DNA from: Lactonifactor longoviformis DSM 17459
GTDB taxonomy: Bacteria > Bacillota > Clostridia > Lachnospirales > Lachnospiraceae
Assembly: GCF_900129135.1 (NCBI RefSeq)
Contig: NZ_FQVI01000028.1
Span: forward strand, 1-57,778
DNA length: 57,778 bases
Direction: 5' to 3'
How positions within the stretch are numbered: position 1 is the stretch's first letter; every line of letters starts with the position of its first letter. A program made the position numbers and the translations under genes. This document shows, piece after piece, positions 1 to 9,471 of this stretch. The notes under the pieces are model-generated. The model saw only the letters and a program-made list of their open reading frames with translations, made no database searches and was not told the origin of the DNA.

Positions 1-1
1 C

Positions 2-220
2 ATATGGAAACAGTGGAAGTTACCCAAAACAAGGAAAAGAAACCTTATGAAACACGGAATACCCGAATATTTTGCACATCAGGCGGCAAACAGCCGCAGG
101 AAATACTGGTATGTATCGGGAATGGGAGCGGTCAACAGAGCATTAACAAAAGAAAGATTGATAAACAGTGGCTTCTATGATTTAGCCACTGCCTATCAGT
201 CTGTGCACGTCAACTATTGA
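2..220 (+). CDS. Group II intron reverse transcriptase/maturase, C-terminal fragment
   Basis: Only the last 72 residues are in the window, and the frame is open to the left edge. The fragment starts IWKQWKLPKTR and contains HQAANSRRKYW, then LTKERLINSGFYDL, and ends SVHVNY. This is the C-terminal segment of bacterial group II intron proteins, which bear reverse transcriptase, maturase and DNA-binding regions. The protein helps the intron RNA fold and splice and primes reverse transcription at the target DNA. The stop TGA (218-220) abuts domain V of the intron RNA, as is usual for compact bacterial introns. Whether the missing part is intact cannot be judged here. Confidence 0.9.
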   Translation: MWKQWKLPKTRKRNLMKHGIPEYFAHQAANSRRKYWYVSGMGAVNRALTKERLINSGFYDLATAYQSVHVNY

Positions 221-291
221 AACCGCCGTGTACCGAACGGTACGCACGGTGGTGTGAGAGGACGGGAGTTAATCACTCCCTCCTACTCGAT
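221..291 (+). ncRNA. Group II intron domains V and VI
   Basis: Bases 222-253 fold into a 9-bp lower stem (ACCGCCGTG with CACGGTGGT), a two-base CG bulge and a 4-bp upper stem TACC/GGTA closed by a GAAC tetraloop. This is the domain V architecture, with the catalytic triad as CGC. Bases 259-288 form a second hairpin (GGACGGGAG opposite CTCCCTCC) in the position of branch-point domain VI, followed by CTACTCGAT. Domain V coordinates the catalytic metal ions for splicing and domain VI supplies the bulged branch adenosine. Confidence 0.85.
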
Positions 292-318
292 TTGGTTACT
301 CACTTGTTTCCTTTTGGG

Positions 319-3300
319 CTATTCTACTATTATATTATAGGGTACAGACTGTTCCCCGAATCCAAACCACAGCCGGTAGGTTCCGGCAGCCGCCGATACC
401 GGCACTGTAACATCAATTGTTTCTGTACCTGAGGTATTTGTGATAGATTGGCCCCCGCTGTACTGCCAATTCTCAGCCGGCTGATAGGCTCCGTTTTCTT
501 TTTTCTGTACCGTCAGTGTAACTGCATGCTCCCCCTCACCAGTAACAGAATAGTCAGCGGCAAAGGTAAGCTGTGTCCCTGCTTTCACAATGCGGCTTTC
601 ACTCTCCAATGTAATCAGGAGCGCTTGCTCTGGGTTCTCCGTCACATTACAGCTGCAGGAAGCTGACCAGGTTTTTAATGCCTCGCCGGCACTTTGGCCT
701 ATGGGATAAATCTCTGCCTTAAAGGTAAGATTTCCGGCCGCAAGACCGGCTGAATTCAAAGTATTCATAACCAAATCATGAGATCCGGGTGTTCCCAGGG
801 GCACATACACTTTTCCGCCGCTGGGATAATATTCCTCCCCCTGGTACTTAAATACCACACCCTCCGGAAGGCTTCCGTTCTCAGGATAGAATACTGCTGC
901 CGCTCCGTCCATCAGGTTGGTGTCTGTATTCGGTGAAATATTCAGATGGAACGTATATTCTCCTCTGGAAAGCCCTCCGTCAGCGGACAGGCTTACCGCA
1001 GCTTCCTCATTGTACACAGTAAAGTCTGCGCCTGCAGAGTCTGCACTCGTATCACTCCGTAACCGCAGGCTGTAATCATCGTTAGAGACACCTTCCGCCT
1101 TACCAAAATCCATGATTACTGTCAGCACGGTATCTTTAGAAATGTTGCCTGCGAGCTTAGTGCTCTCCCACATCTGTGTAAACTGTGACAGGCTGACTTT
1201 ATCGGCAGCTTCCTCCCCCGTTATCTGATAACTGTAAAAACGGCCGGCCAAAATTACTGTGAGCCTGGTTTCCGCATACAGCACAGCCGTTCCCGATTCT
1301 CCTCTCCGAAGTTCCAGCCACAGATTAGAGACATTCTCGTCACCGCTCAGTGTAAATGCCGCAGTAACCGCACTTTTCTGAGAAATTCTGGGTGTATTCT
1401 GTGCAGACATCTTATTATACTGTCTTCCAGGGACTGTCTTAACCTCAGATACAATAGAATCTTTCCAGTGGATTTTAAGTAAAACCTGAAACTCACCGCT
1501 GTTTTCGTCTGAAAACGTCAGGGTCACCTCATCCGATTCTGCTTTTGCTGGAAAGCCCGGCGCATTCTGCAGAGTAAACTCAATAGAAGCCTGGTAACGG
1601 CTGTCCGTGGTACCTACGGCTACAGGAGATGAAGTGAATGCCTTTAAGTCATATGCCTCTGTCAACAACCCTGCGGTATTCCATCCCTGTGATTTCACAG
1701 GCAGCATGGACACGGCAAAGTTATTCTTCTCCAGCTGCCCGTCACCTGTCACAAAAGAAGAGGGAGCAGTAACTTTTGTCAGCTTCAGATTCCGGCTGGC
1801 ACCGGACGGAATGATCATCCTGCCGGTATAGCTGCCGCGCTGAGAAGCATATAGTTCCACCGTCTGATCTGCAAGAGCCTTCGCTTTTGTAACAATCTCC
1901 ACATTCATATTCAGCACTGACCCATCATTTCGCATCAGCTCGATCACCACCGTACCCAGCGTCTTGCTGACTGCAATATCCTGATTTTTATATGTCAGAG
2001 TAAAATCTATGTAGGGTGTCCCCCCCGCTGTCACAGACGCTGTCTTCTGGCCGATGATGGAATTTTTCCCGTCCGCCGCGGCTGTTGCTCTGGAAATCAC
2101 CTTGCCGGGTGCACCGTCCGCATCGGAAAATCCGCTTCCCATTTTCATAAACAGACCAAAGGCACTGTCACCTTGTATCTTTTGCTTTTCTTGTTCCAGA
2201 ATTATCTCTTCTGTATTAGAAGAGTTCTCTGCTGCTGTCACCCAGCGGTCTGCCTCTGCTCCTTTTTTCGCCGCATCCGCCAGGACAAGATTTGTTTCTG
2301 TGGGAATCGTGATGCTTTGGATCATATAAGAAGAACCTGCCGCTGCCGGCGGGAGTTCTATGGTTCCCTCCGCCACAGAATATCCATCGCTTCCAAAGCC
2401 GCTGTCTCCCTCTGCCAGAGTTTGTGCTGTGAGCACCATATGGCGGGACGCCGCAGCAGACTCTTTTCCCTGTATCCTCCAGTAACGGTATTGAGTCCCT
2501 ACATTCGTATACTCCAGTTCCTTTTCCTTATTCTCAGGATCCACAAAACCTCCGTCCGTCTTATGCTGTGAATCCGTCTTCACACGGGCATAGGCATAAG
2601 CATCCGCCTTATCATCTGCCAGCAAATAGGTATAACCGGATACTTCCCCGTAAATCTCTTCCCCGGATACTTCCTTTTCATTGGCGGAAGCAATACGGAA
2701 AACTGTACCAGTGTCAAAAACAACTGTGTTGGGACAAGTTTCCAGCTGACCCATTGCCACGCTATTCCCATCCTCATCCACGCTTTTGTAATTTGCTGTT
2801 TCATTCACCGCTGATTCTAACACCAGTGTACTGCCTCCCTGGAGTACCAGACTATTTCCAAGCGTTCCCAAACTGCTGCTATTCCCATGGTTTCCGATAC
2901 GGTTCAGAGAATACAGGGCTGTCTGGTTGGAATTCGCCACATCAGACTGTCCAGTCAGCTTCACATGAGAATTCGTCAGAATTACCCGGTCTGCCCTCTG
3001 AATAGCAGCCAGTGTACGGGTGGTTCCCTTCACAATTCCTGTTTCATCTCTAACCGGACTGCCGTAGTTTTTCAGAGTCACCAGGCGGGTGGCTCCTGCG
3101 TCACAGGAAGCCCCGCTCCCGAACACTCCTCCCGCAATGACCATGTCAGAACCATTGCCGGATACCCCTGTATTATAGCCAGTTCCGTCAATATAGACAT
3201 GGGAAGTGCCGTTAACTGTTATTGTAGTATAATCTACCGTGTCCCCTCCGCCGTAATCCCCGCCGGCATAGACAGAGCCTTCCACCGCCAAAGCCGCCGG

Positions 3301-5784
3301 GGACAGGCTGGGCTTCTCTTCCTGGTGGTTTGCATAGTAAGCACATTCGTTGGGTGCATCCGCACCGATATGCAGATGCGTAGATCCGTTGACAGTCCCC
3401 CGGTAGCCGCCCCCGAACACATTGCCGCTCACGGTGCCCCCGGCCAGATTCACAAAGATCAAATCTTTTAAATCTGCAGATGACTCACCATCCACAGGTT
3501 TCGGACCGTCATCGCTCAGTTCACTGCCTCCGTAAAGATTGCCGCGTATCCATCCTCCGGTCATATTCACCGTGGAGCCCCCGTATACCAAACGCTCTCC
3601 GGGCGTGCCCAGGGCGCCTCCGTACAGAGAGCCCTCCACAATGCCCCCGCCCAGTTGCACTTCGGTTTTTCCTTCATGTAAACCATTTTCCCCGCCGCCA
3701 TAGACATTTCCTTTGACAGTGCCTCCGCCCATATATACAATACTTTTACCCTTAACGATACCATTTTCTCCGCCGCCGTAGACATTGTTTTCAATACTGC
3801 CGCCTTCTATCCTTATCTCCACGGAAGAATCTGCCTCCACCCGGGCGCAGCTTTCGTATCCGGGCTGTTTCAGCCCTTTTCCCCCGCCATAGACATTTCC
3901 TTTCACAATGCTGCTGTCTTGTACGGTTATGACAGCACTGCCGCTTAAAAATGCATTCTCTGTTCCATAATTCTGGTCCACATATCCCTCTCCGCTGGCA
4001 TAAATACTGCCATTTATCACGGCATTGCCTCCAACAGTGATGTTGGCCGTTCCGGTCATACTGCCGAACATCCCCGGCGGAGTCTTTTCCGAGAATTTGA
4101 TGTTCTCGTTCTCTGCTACACTGTTGTCCCCGCCTTTCCCAGCGGCAAAAATATTATTGATACTGCCGCCAGTCACGGATATGTTAACCTCAGACTTTTG
4201 ATTATCTTTACTGAGCACATAAGCTGCAGAACCTGCCCCATAGATATTTCCTATCGAACCACCCGTCACATCAATCTTCATGCTGCCGCAATACGTTGGG
4301 ATACTTACCGCTCTGCCGCTGCCCGCACCTAAAATGGTTGAAACGGTCCCGCCGGAAATAGTAATCGATGTATCCCCCTCATAAGGGGATAATATATTGC
4401 TGAATCCCTGATTTCCCCCAATTAAAGTGCCCACGTAGCCGCCTTCAACAGAAATCGCCACGTCAGCCCCGGTTACCGCGCCGCTGGCACTCCCTGCAAC
4501 AACCGTTGACACATTGGCCGTTCCCCCCACCGTAATATCAGCTTTAAGGCCTGATGTATTAATACTGGAGTTATTTCTCACATACCCCACGATTCTTGTG
4601 GTTGTACCGCTGTAGACAGAAATTTTCCCTACCGAATTCCCTACCAATCCATGCTGCCCTGAACCGTATAAATAGAATCCCAGGGCGTAATCATCAGACT
4701 CTTTTGTGGCATTTACAACCTTCTTGCCTATGGTTATGTCATGTCCATTGCCATAGATATGATTTATATTTTTTATTATAATATTCTCAAAGCAAACCCC
4801 ATCATACAAATATAACTGCAGCTCCGCCTTGTCCTGCCCCTTTTCGTATGGACCCTTCAATACGCAGTCGCCTGTGTTTCCTGCAATTGTGACAGGGATG
4901 GGATTCTCATTTAAAAAGTCCCTGCTCTGCAGTTCATAAGTCCCTATAATAATAATTTTATTGTCGTCCACTGTGCTGCCGGCCCCTGCCTCCTGCAGCC
5001 CTGCGGCAGCTTTCTCAATGGTTTGATAAGGGGCAGCTTCCGTCCCTGTCCCTGTCTCATCACTTCCTGTCTCCTGATTCACATACACTGTACCCGCTGC
5101 CTCTGCGGCATAAGTTTCCGATGCTTCAGAAACCGCGGCTGCCTCCTCAGATGCAGGAAGTTCAGGCTCCGTCATATCATCCGGCAGCGCCTCCACAGAT
5201 TCACTCTTCATAGAATATCCGGCGGCCTGGGCTGCCTCAAAAAAGGAAAGATTATGCTCCGAAACATCCATAGTTCCGGATTGCCCCTCAGAAAAAATAG
5301 TCTCCGGATGCTCTATGGCCTGCTGCATAACGGTATCTGTCCCTGTGAATTCATTATGTATCTCCGTAAATGCAGGCGCGTCTTTCTGACTGCTGCCGGA
5401 AAATGCATAGTCTCCAAGACCGGATATACTTTCCGGAAGCCTCAGTACTCCCTTTAGGTTCCTCAGGCCGTAGCACAGATAAGAACCGATATAGGTAATT
5501 CCATCTTCTATCAGCAAAGTATGTATTTCCTCTGCATATGGCAGAAACGGGGCAGTCTCTGCACTGAAATCTGCAGTGTTTCCCTGCCCGCTGAGGGTCA
5601 GTATTCCGTCCTGGAGGACAGCTGACACATTTTCACCTACATCAACCGTCACAGGAGCACTGTCTTCTGCATAAGCCAGGATGGAATTCATATTAAGATA
5701 ACTCAGTGCCAGACACAGTACCAGCAAAACTGCCAGGACACGGTACCATCTGTGCACACTAAATTTTTTCTGTTTTTTTTCCAT
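319..5784 (-). CDS. Giant secreted surface protein with BspA-like and beta-helix-like repeats (1821 aa)
   Basis: The N-terminus has a positively charged stretch (KKQKKFSVHRWYR) and a long hydrophobic core ending SILAYA, a good Sec signal peptide with a likely cut after AYA-E. Residues about 60-140 resemble a BspA-type leucine-rich segment. Roughly residues 270-900 are built from degenerate glycine-rich turns such as GGTVKGNVYGGGENG, which suggests a right-handed beta-helix. The remainder looks like Ig-like or adhesin domains with low cysteine content. No LPXTG motif, SLH domain or C-terminal membrane segment is visible, so cell attachment must use another means. It is the last gene of the SipW/TasA-like operon, 46 bp after the preceding gene, with an AGGAGGAG ribosome site. 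A role as adhesin or matrix component is inferred from architecture and neighbours. Confidence 0.8.
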   Translation of the reverse strand: MEKKQKKFSVHRWYRVLAVLLVLCLALSYLNMNSILAYAEDSAPVTVDVGENVSAVLQDGILTLSGQGNTADFSAETAPFLPYAEEIHTLLIEDGITYIGSYLCYGLRNLKGVLRLPESISGLGDYAFSGSSQKDAPAFTEIHNEFTGTDTVMQQAIEHPETIFSEGQSGTMDVSEHNLSFFEAAQAAGYSMKSESVEALPDDMTEPELPASEEAAAVSEASETYAAEAAGTVYVNQETGSDETGTGTEAAPYQTIEKAAAGLQEAGAGSTVDDNKIIIIGTYELQSRDFLNENPIPVTIAGNTGDCVLKGPYEKGQDKAELQLYLYDGVCFENIIIKNINHIYGNGHDITIGKKVVNATKESDDYALGFYLYGSGQHGLVGNSVGKISVYSGTTTRIVGYVRNNSSINTSGLKADITVGGTANVSTVVAGSASGAVTGADVAISVEGGYVGTLIGGNQGFSNILSPYEGDTSITISGGTVSTILGAGSGRAVSIPTYCGSMKIDVTGGSIGNIYGAGSAAYVLSKDNQKSEVNISVTGGSINNIFAAGKGGDNSVAENENIKFSEKTPPGMFGSMTGTANITVGGNAVINGSIYASGEGYVDQNYGTENAFLSGSAVITVQDSSIVKGNVYGGGKGLKQPGYESCARVEADSSVEIRIEGGSIENNVYGGGENGIVKGKSIVYMGGGTVKGNVYGGGENGLHEGKTEVQLGGGIVEGSLYGGALGTPGERLVYGGSTVNMTGGWIRGNLYGGSELSDDGPKPVDGESSADLKDLIFVNLAGGTVSGNVFGGGYRGTVNGSTHLHIGADAPNECAYYANHQEEKPSLSPAALAVEGSVYAGGDYGGGDTVDYTTITVNGTSHVYIDGTGYNTGVSGNGSDMVIAGGVFGSGASCDAGATRLVTLKNYGSPVRDETGIVKGTTRTLAAIQRADRVILTNSHVKLTGQSDVANSNQTALYSLNRIGNHGNSSSLGTLGNSLVLQGGSTLVLESAVNETANYKSVDEDGNSVAMGQLETCPNTVVFDTGTVFRIASANEKEVSGEEIYGEVSGYTYLLADDKADAYAYARVKTDSQHKTDGGFVDPENKEKELEYTNVGTQYRYWRIQGKESAAASRHMVLTAQTLAEGDSGFGSDGYSVAEGTIELPPAAAGSSYMIQSITIPTETNLVLADAAKKGAEADRWVTAAENSSNTEEIILEQEKQKIQGDSAFGLFMKMGSGFSDADGAPGKVISRATAAADGKNSIIGQKTASVTAGGTPYIDFTLTYKNQDIAVSKTLGTVVIELMRNDGSVLNMNVEIVTKAKALADQTVELYASQRGSYTGRMIIPSGASRNLKLTKVTAPSSFVTGDGQLEKNNFAVSMLPVKSQGWNTAGLLTEAYDLKAFTSSPVAVGTTDSRYQASIEFTLQNAPGFPAKAESDEVTLTFSDENSGEFQVLLKIHWKDSIVSEVKTVPGRQYNKMSAQNTPRISQKSAVTAAFTLSGDENVSNLWLELRRGESGTAVLYAETRLTVILAGRFYSYQITGEEAADKVSLSQFTQMWESTKLAGNISKDTVLTVIMDFGKAEGVSNDDYSLRLRSDTSADSAGADFTVYNEEAAVSLSADGGLSRGEYTFHLNISPNTDTNLMDGAAAVFYPENGSLPEGVVFKYQGEEYYPSGGKVYVPLGTPGSHDLVMNTLNSAGLAAGNLTFKAEIYPIGQSAGEALKTWSASCSCNVTENPEQALLITLESESRIVKAGTQLTFAADYSVTGEGEHAVTLTVQKKENGAYQPAENWQYSGGQSITNTSGTETIDVTVPVSAAAGTYRLWFGFGEQSVPYNIIVE

Positions 5785-5830
5785 GTCACTCCTCCTATGA
5801 ACAGGGCAAAACCACAGCTTCTCTTTTCTG

Positions 5831-6571
5831 CTATGGTTCTGTTGTTAAGACAATCTGATCCGCAAAACTGCCCTTTTGGGTTAAATCTTGTGTGGTATCT
5901 GCTTTTAAAAGCACCAGGGAATAAATTCCCTTCCCCTGACTCTTATACATGTAACCGCTGCTTCCCATTTCTACTCTGTCATTGGCCTCTTCCGGTATAA
6001 CCTGATTCGGAAGTGTCAGTGGGATCTCTTTTCTGTCATCCGTACAGGTTATGGTAAGTACTGCTGCTGCATTACCCGCAGCATCTTCTACTGTGTACTG
6101 ATTCCCCAGGGCCAGTTTAAAAACCGCGGAGAGTGACTCTTCATATGGTGCGGCTGTTGCCGTAACTGATAGTTCCTTTGCATCAGGATCAGGAGAAACA
6201 GAAACAATAGCTTTCTCTTCTTTCCCTCCCGCCAGACTTCCGCTCCCAGAGACAGCTGTACCGCCAGTTACTTCCACACGGTATGTTATTGTCCCGGGCG
6301 TTACTCTCTTCGCATCCGCTGCATTTGAAAGTGTAACTGTAATCTCTTTTGTCTGGGGGTCCACATAATAACAGGCGTTCTCCTCTTTTTCTCTCAGGAG
6401 ATCACTGGTAAAGTAAAAGTTATCTGCCTCAGCGGTTCCCTTCCCCTCCTGCCGGGTGATGTAACGTGCCACTGTAATTCCAACGAAGGAGAGCAAAACT
6501 GCAGCCGTGAGAATAACCAGGGCCGGAAGCCAGCGGCGTTTGTCCTTATCCCCTATATGTAAAAATTTCAT
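5831..6571 (-). CDS. Secreted protein with SipW-type signal-anchor (246 aa)
   Basis: After a basic start (HIGDKDKRRW) comes a hydrophobic segment ending SFVGITVARYITRQEGKG. The ARY(I/V)T pattern right after the hydrophobic core is the hallmark of proteins processed by SipW-type signal peptidases. The rest (about 200 aa) is beta-rich with no catalytic motif recognised; residues 90-190 look like Ig-like strands. An AGGAGG site lies 8 bp upstream of the ATG. The gene sits 18 bp behind the 181-aa gene and 46 bp before the giant surface protein. It could be a minor matrix or fibre component, or an anchor for the giant protein; the function is not established. Confidence 0.72.
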   Translation of the reverse strand: MKFLHIGDKDKRRWLPALVILTAAVLLSFVGITVARYITRQEGKGTAEADNFYFTSDLLREKEENACYYVDPQTKEITVTLSNAADAKRVTPGTITYRVEVTGGTAVSGSGSLAGGKEEKAIVSVSPDPDAKELSVTATAAPYEESLSAVFKLALGNQYTVEDAAGNAAAVLTITCTDDRKEIPLTLPNQVIPEEANDRVEMGSSGYMYKSQGKGIYSLVLLKADTTQDLTQKGSFADQIVLTTEP

Positions 6572-6589
6572 ACCTGTGCCTCCTGTCCA

Positions 6590-7135
6590 TTAGTTCGTCT
6601 TAGGTTTTACCTGCTTTGCATCTACCGTCAGAGTGATCCGATCAAATTCATCCGCATAGCTGCCGTCCGCCTGGGCTGCCGGCCAGCTTACGGTCAATGT
6701 ATAAGTGTGAACAGCCGCAGCACCGTGAGGCAGCCTTCCCCCGGTCCACACATAAGATAAGTCTTGAACTGACGGAGGAGATTCCACGCTTTTTCCATTG
6801 CTGACGGCTTCCTTTTCTGCCAGTTCATAGGTCAAAGGCAGGTTTCCTGTGGAAGTAACGGTAACTGAATATTCCTGTGCTACTTCGCTCACCGAAGCGT
6901 CTTTTTGGTTTGTGACGGAAAACAAAATCTCTCTCTTCTCCCCTGGCACCATTTCCTTCAGTGCGCTGCTCAGGTCAATGGAACTGTTGAGTGCCACATC
7001 GGCAGTACTGGCAGCAGCCGCACCGGCAACTTCCGTCCGGTAGCGGGCATAAGTGATTCCCAGCACTGCAGTACAGACCAGTATAAAACAGAAAAGATAA
7101 CAGATTATCCGCTTTTTTGTCAGATACTTCTTCAT
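6590..7135 (-). CDS. TasA/camelysin-like small secreted protein (181 aa)
   Basis: The protein starts KKYLTKKRIICYLFCFILVC and continues VLGITYARYRTEVAGAAAAS, the same hydrophobic core plus ARYRTEV signature as the other SipW-cognate proteins here. The mature part of about 145 aa is beta-rich, with segments such as EKREILFSVTNQKD and HTYTLTVSWP that resemble the jelly-roll of TasA/camelysin fibre proteins. There is no catalytic motif. It lies 33 bp downstream of the 519-aa gene with a GGGGG-type ribosome site and belongs to the same transcription unit. It is most likely a SipW substrate secreted to the cell surface; assembly into fibres is an inference from the family. Confidence 0.75.
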   Translation of the reverse strand: MKKYLTKKRIICYLFCFILVCTAVLGITYARYRTEVAGAAAASTADVALNSSIDLSSALKEMVPGEKREILFSVTNQKDASVSEVAQEYSVTVTSTGNLPLTYELAEKEAVSNGKSVESPPSVQDLSYVWTGGRLPHGAAAVHTYTLTVSWPAAQADGSYADEFDRITLTVDAKQVKPKTN

Positions 7136-7168
7136 TTGGCCCCCTTCTTTCTTTTATGATATATTCCC

Positions 7169-8728
7169 TCAGTCTTTTCCCTCCGCATGAATATTGAGCA
7201 GCAGAACATAGGCACTGCCCCGGCTGCCCGCTGCAGTATCTGACTCATCATTGCCGCTCTCAAAGGGCCACTCCCAGTCCAATTGATAGACGGCTTGGGC
7301 ACCGGCCGCAAGTACTGTCTCCAGAGCCGCTCCTTCTCCCGAAGTTCCCAGAGAGACGGAAGTTCCTCCCTTTTGTCCCTGAGGATGCAGAGTAAATTTT
7401 AGGGGAAGGTGAGGACTGCCGGAGCTTTCCGCAATATTCAGAGTAACCGTAAGCTTCTCCTTCCTTGTATTTTTCAGGCGGAAGACATAATAGCCGCTGG
7501 AGCCTGGTGCTATCTTTTCAATCTCACCTGTCTCATGGTTATAAAAAAGATTGATAGAAGCATTCTGCTCCCACTCTTTAAAACTGCCGTCCTTATCCTG
7601 CCTGGAGGTCTGAAGTTTCCCTTGGTCGGTAACTACAGTTGTACTGCTGTTTCCCCCTCCCGGATTATTGGTATTTGACGAATCCGAAGTTCCGGGCTGT
7701 GTGCCGGTATTTCTGTCCGGGGAGTCAGACGTTCCAGACTGGCTGGGTGTTGTCACCTGTCCGTTTCCGGATACCGGAGAGGTATCTGCAGTACCTGGAG
7801 TCTGGGGTTTCACCTGACCTTGAGGACTGCCCCCAATGGGCACTGCCGTCTCATCTTTTATGAGTACACCGGTATTTCCCGGAGTTATATTTGACCCATC
7901 CGGAGTTGTGATTCTGCCGCCCGGCTCAATCACTGTGCCGTCGGGGAGGTTTATCGTTCCGTCAGAAGAAACCGTGATATCCCCTGCGGTAGTATCCCGA
8001 TTGATCAGTACCGTATCATCTGTCTGTATGATATAGGTCGTGTCATCCTTGGATCCTCCCGGAAACACAATGCTGCCGTCCGGCAGACATACGTTCCCCC
8101 TGGGAGTCACAATCACACCGTCTTTTACAGAGGCACTCCCTGCAGGCGTAACCACCCTGCCATCCCGTGTGGCATAAGAAATATTCTCAGAGTTAATATA
8201 AATATCCTCTCCATCCAGCTCAATTAGAATCTCCAGCATACGGATATCCAGAGAAAGCTGAATCACATATGCTCCGTTATCCTGAAGTTCAATGGATGCC
8301 TCCCCGGCATCGCTGTACTGAATTTGCAGCTCCCGCTGTGCCGCTGCTGTCCCATCCGGGTTAAGGACAAATATGGTATGATTTCCTTCTGTTATATTGG
8401 GAAAGAGAAAACTCCCGTCAGACCCTGACACTGTGGCAACGGGATCGCTGTGAAGTTCCAAATTGCGCCCGGAAACAGGGGTTCCATCGGAATACAGCAC
8501 CTGACCGGAAAGATGAAAGACGGTCTGAGAAGAAGGCTCCTCCGGCGTCAGAAGAATGGTATCTATAATCTGTCCCAGGGAAGCCGGGCCTGCATTCCGT
8601 CCCAGTATAAAACCTACCACGCAGGAAGTAATAAGTGCGATAAAAAGCAGCAGAAAAAGAGCCGGCATCCAACGCCGTCTATTCTGTCCCCTGTCTTTAT
8701 TTATAAGTAAGCTGTCCTGTTGTTCCAT
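7169..8728 (-). CDS. Membrane-anchored repeat protein of the SipW operon (519 aa)
   Basis: A basic leader (KDRGQNRRRW) precedes one membrane segment (residues about 20-43). Residues about 70-130 resemble a carboxypeptidase-regulatory-like/Cna-B-type beta sandwich (SGRNLELHSDP, SDGSFLFPNITEG). Residues about 180-285 are short TPDGS / PGGRI / LPDGT repeats that suggest a small beta-solenoid. A Ser/Thr/Pro/Gly-rich linker (about 290-370) follows, then a C-terminal beta domain with YYVFRLKNTRKEKLTVTLN, similar to the proteins encoded next to it. No catalytic residues were recognised. The start has an AAGGAGG site. It may act as a surface stalk or anchor for the matrix proteins. Confidence 0.72.
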   Translation of the reverse strand: MEQQDSLLINKDRGQNRRRWMPALFLLLFIALITSCVVGFILGRNAGPASLGQIIDTILLTPEEPSSQTVFHLSGQVLYSDGTPVSGRNLELHSDPVATVSGSDGSFLFPNITEGNHTIFVLNPDGTAAAQRELQIQYSDAGEASIELQDNGAYVIQLSLDIRMLEILIELDGEDIYINSENISYATRDGRVVTPAGSASVKDGVIVTPRGNVCLPDGSIVFPGGSKDDTTYIIQTDDTVLINRDTTAGDITVSSDGTINLPDGTVIEPGGRITTPDGSNITPGNTGVLIKDETAVPIGGSPQGQVKPQTPGTADTSPVSGNGQVTTPSQSGTSDSPDRNTGTQPGTSDSSNTNNPGGGNSSTTVVTDQGKLQTSRQDKDGSFKEWEQNASINLFYNHETGEIEKIAPGSSGYYVFRLKNTRKEKLTVTLNIAESSGSPHLPLKFTLHPQGQKGGTSVSLGTSGEGAALETVLAAGAQAVYQLDWEWPFESGNDESDTAAGSRGSAYVLLLNIHAEGKD

Positions 8729-8778
8729 ATTCTTTCCTCCTTATGAGAAAGGTCGGTATTTCAGCCCTTGGCAAAACA

Positions 8779-8822
8779 TACGGCTGCCCGTATCCTTTGC
8801 CGGGGGCTGAAAGCCCCCGGTA
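8779..8822 (-). promoter_or_regulatory. Two GC-rich hairpins between the TasA-like gene and the next gene
   Basis: Reading the minus strand, an 8-bp hairpin (CCGGGGGC / GCCCCCGG, loop TTTCA; 8802-8822) is followed by a second one (ATACGG / CCGTAT, loop GCAG; 8779-8794) and then GTTTTGCC. They lie directly behind the stop codon of the TasA-like gene. Such hairpins can act as a partial terminator or as a 3' stabiliser that gives the upstream fibre-protein gene more transcript than the downstream genes. The run of Ts is short, so complete termination is unlikely. Confidence 0.5.
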
Positions 8823-8856
8823 CTGCCGCCCCGGCACAGAGAGACGGGGAGAAAGG

Positions 8857-9471
8857 TTAAGGAGTTACAGTTGCTGTGGGTTCAGCCTGTGTACCCGTTG
8901 CAGTAATGTTCAGGGTCCAGTCTTTATCTGCATAAGTGTTATCATTGCTGTCTTTGGTGTCATCTTCTCCAAAAGCCCATGTCCATTTAACAGTTATGGT
9001 TTTCTTCATAGCTGTATCGCCGTCTGCATAATCAATAGTACCTGTTAATTCATTATTAAGTGTATAAGAGTCTGGGGTACCACTAGTATCATTATCAGTA
9101 GTAAAAGTCAAATCACTAGGAAGTATTGTTCCATCGGCTGCCGCAATCTTTAATTTATAGTCCACACCAACCTCACTACCGCTGCCATCAATTACAATAT
9201 CAAAGCTTCCAGACGTACCGGGAGCAATCACACCCTCCATAATATCCTCTGCAGCGTAAGCAGTTCTGTTTGCCGTACTTCCCAGATCAATCTCCGTCAT
9301 AGTAGTCTTTTCATCGTTAACTTTGAAACTCCAGGCTGCCACAGTAGCTTTTGCATTTCCGGTAACCTCCGTAACATATTTGGCCATGGTACCGCCCGTC
9401 AGGCAAGTAGTGACAAGTGTCAGCGCCAGTGCCAGGACGCCGAGACGTGATGCTTGAGATTTTCTTTTCAT
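8857..9471 (-). CDS. TasA-like protein with SipW-cognate signal peptide (204 aa)
   Basis: The N-terminus reads RLGVLALALTLVTTCLTGG followed by TMAKYVTEVTGNAKATVAAW. The AKYVTEV...ATVA.W pattern defines the SipW-cognate class of signal peptides, so it should be cut by the signal peptidase encoded just upstream. The mature part is about 170 acidic residues, beta-rich and cysteine-free, with Thr/Asp-rich loops, as in TasA/camelysin-type fibre proteins. It ends with GTQAEPTATVTP. It follows the peptidase gene after 176 bp and is followed by two hairpins, which fits a strongly expressed major matrix protein. The fibre role is inferred from family and context. Confidence 0.82.
   Translation of the reverse strand: MKRKSQASRLGVLALALTLVTTCLTGGTMAKYVTEVTGNAKATVAAWSFKVNDEKTTMTEIDLGSTANRTAYAAEDIMEGVIAPGTSGSFDIVIDGSGSEVGVDYKLKIAAADGTILPSDLTFTTDNDTSGTPDSYTLNNELTGTIDYADGDTAMKKTITVKWTWAFGEDDTKDSNDNTYADKDWTLNITATGTQAEPTATVTP

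Larger units (their letters stand above)
1..291 (+). mobile_element. 3' end of a bacterial group II intron (left-truncated by the window)
   Basis: The left edge holds the last part of an intron-encoded reverse transcriptase (2-220), followed at once by catalytic RNA domains V and VI (221-291). The open frame runs in from outside the window, so the 5' RNA domains and most of the protein lie to the left. A stop codon directly against domain V and a CGC triad in domain V fit bacterial group IIC introns. The intron is on the plus strand and ends about 28 bp from the stop codon of the convergent giant surface-protein gene. Group IIC introns typically insert just behind terminator hairpins, so the target may have been the terminator of that operon. 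The exact 3' splice point (about 291) is estimated from the usual CTACTCGAT ending. Confidence 0.88.
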
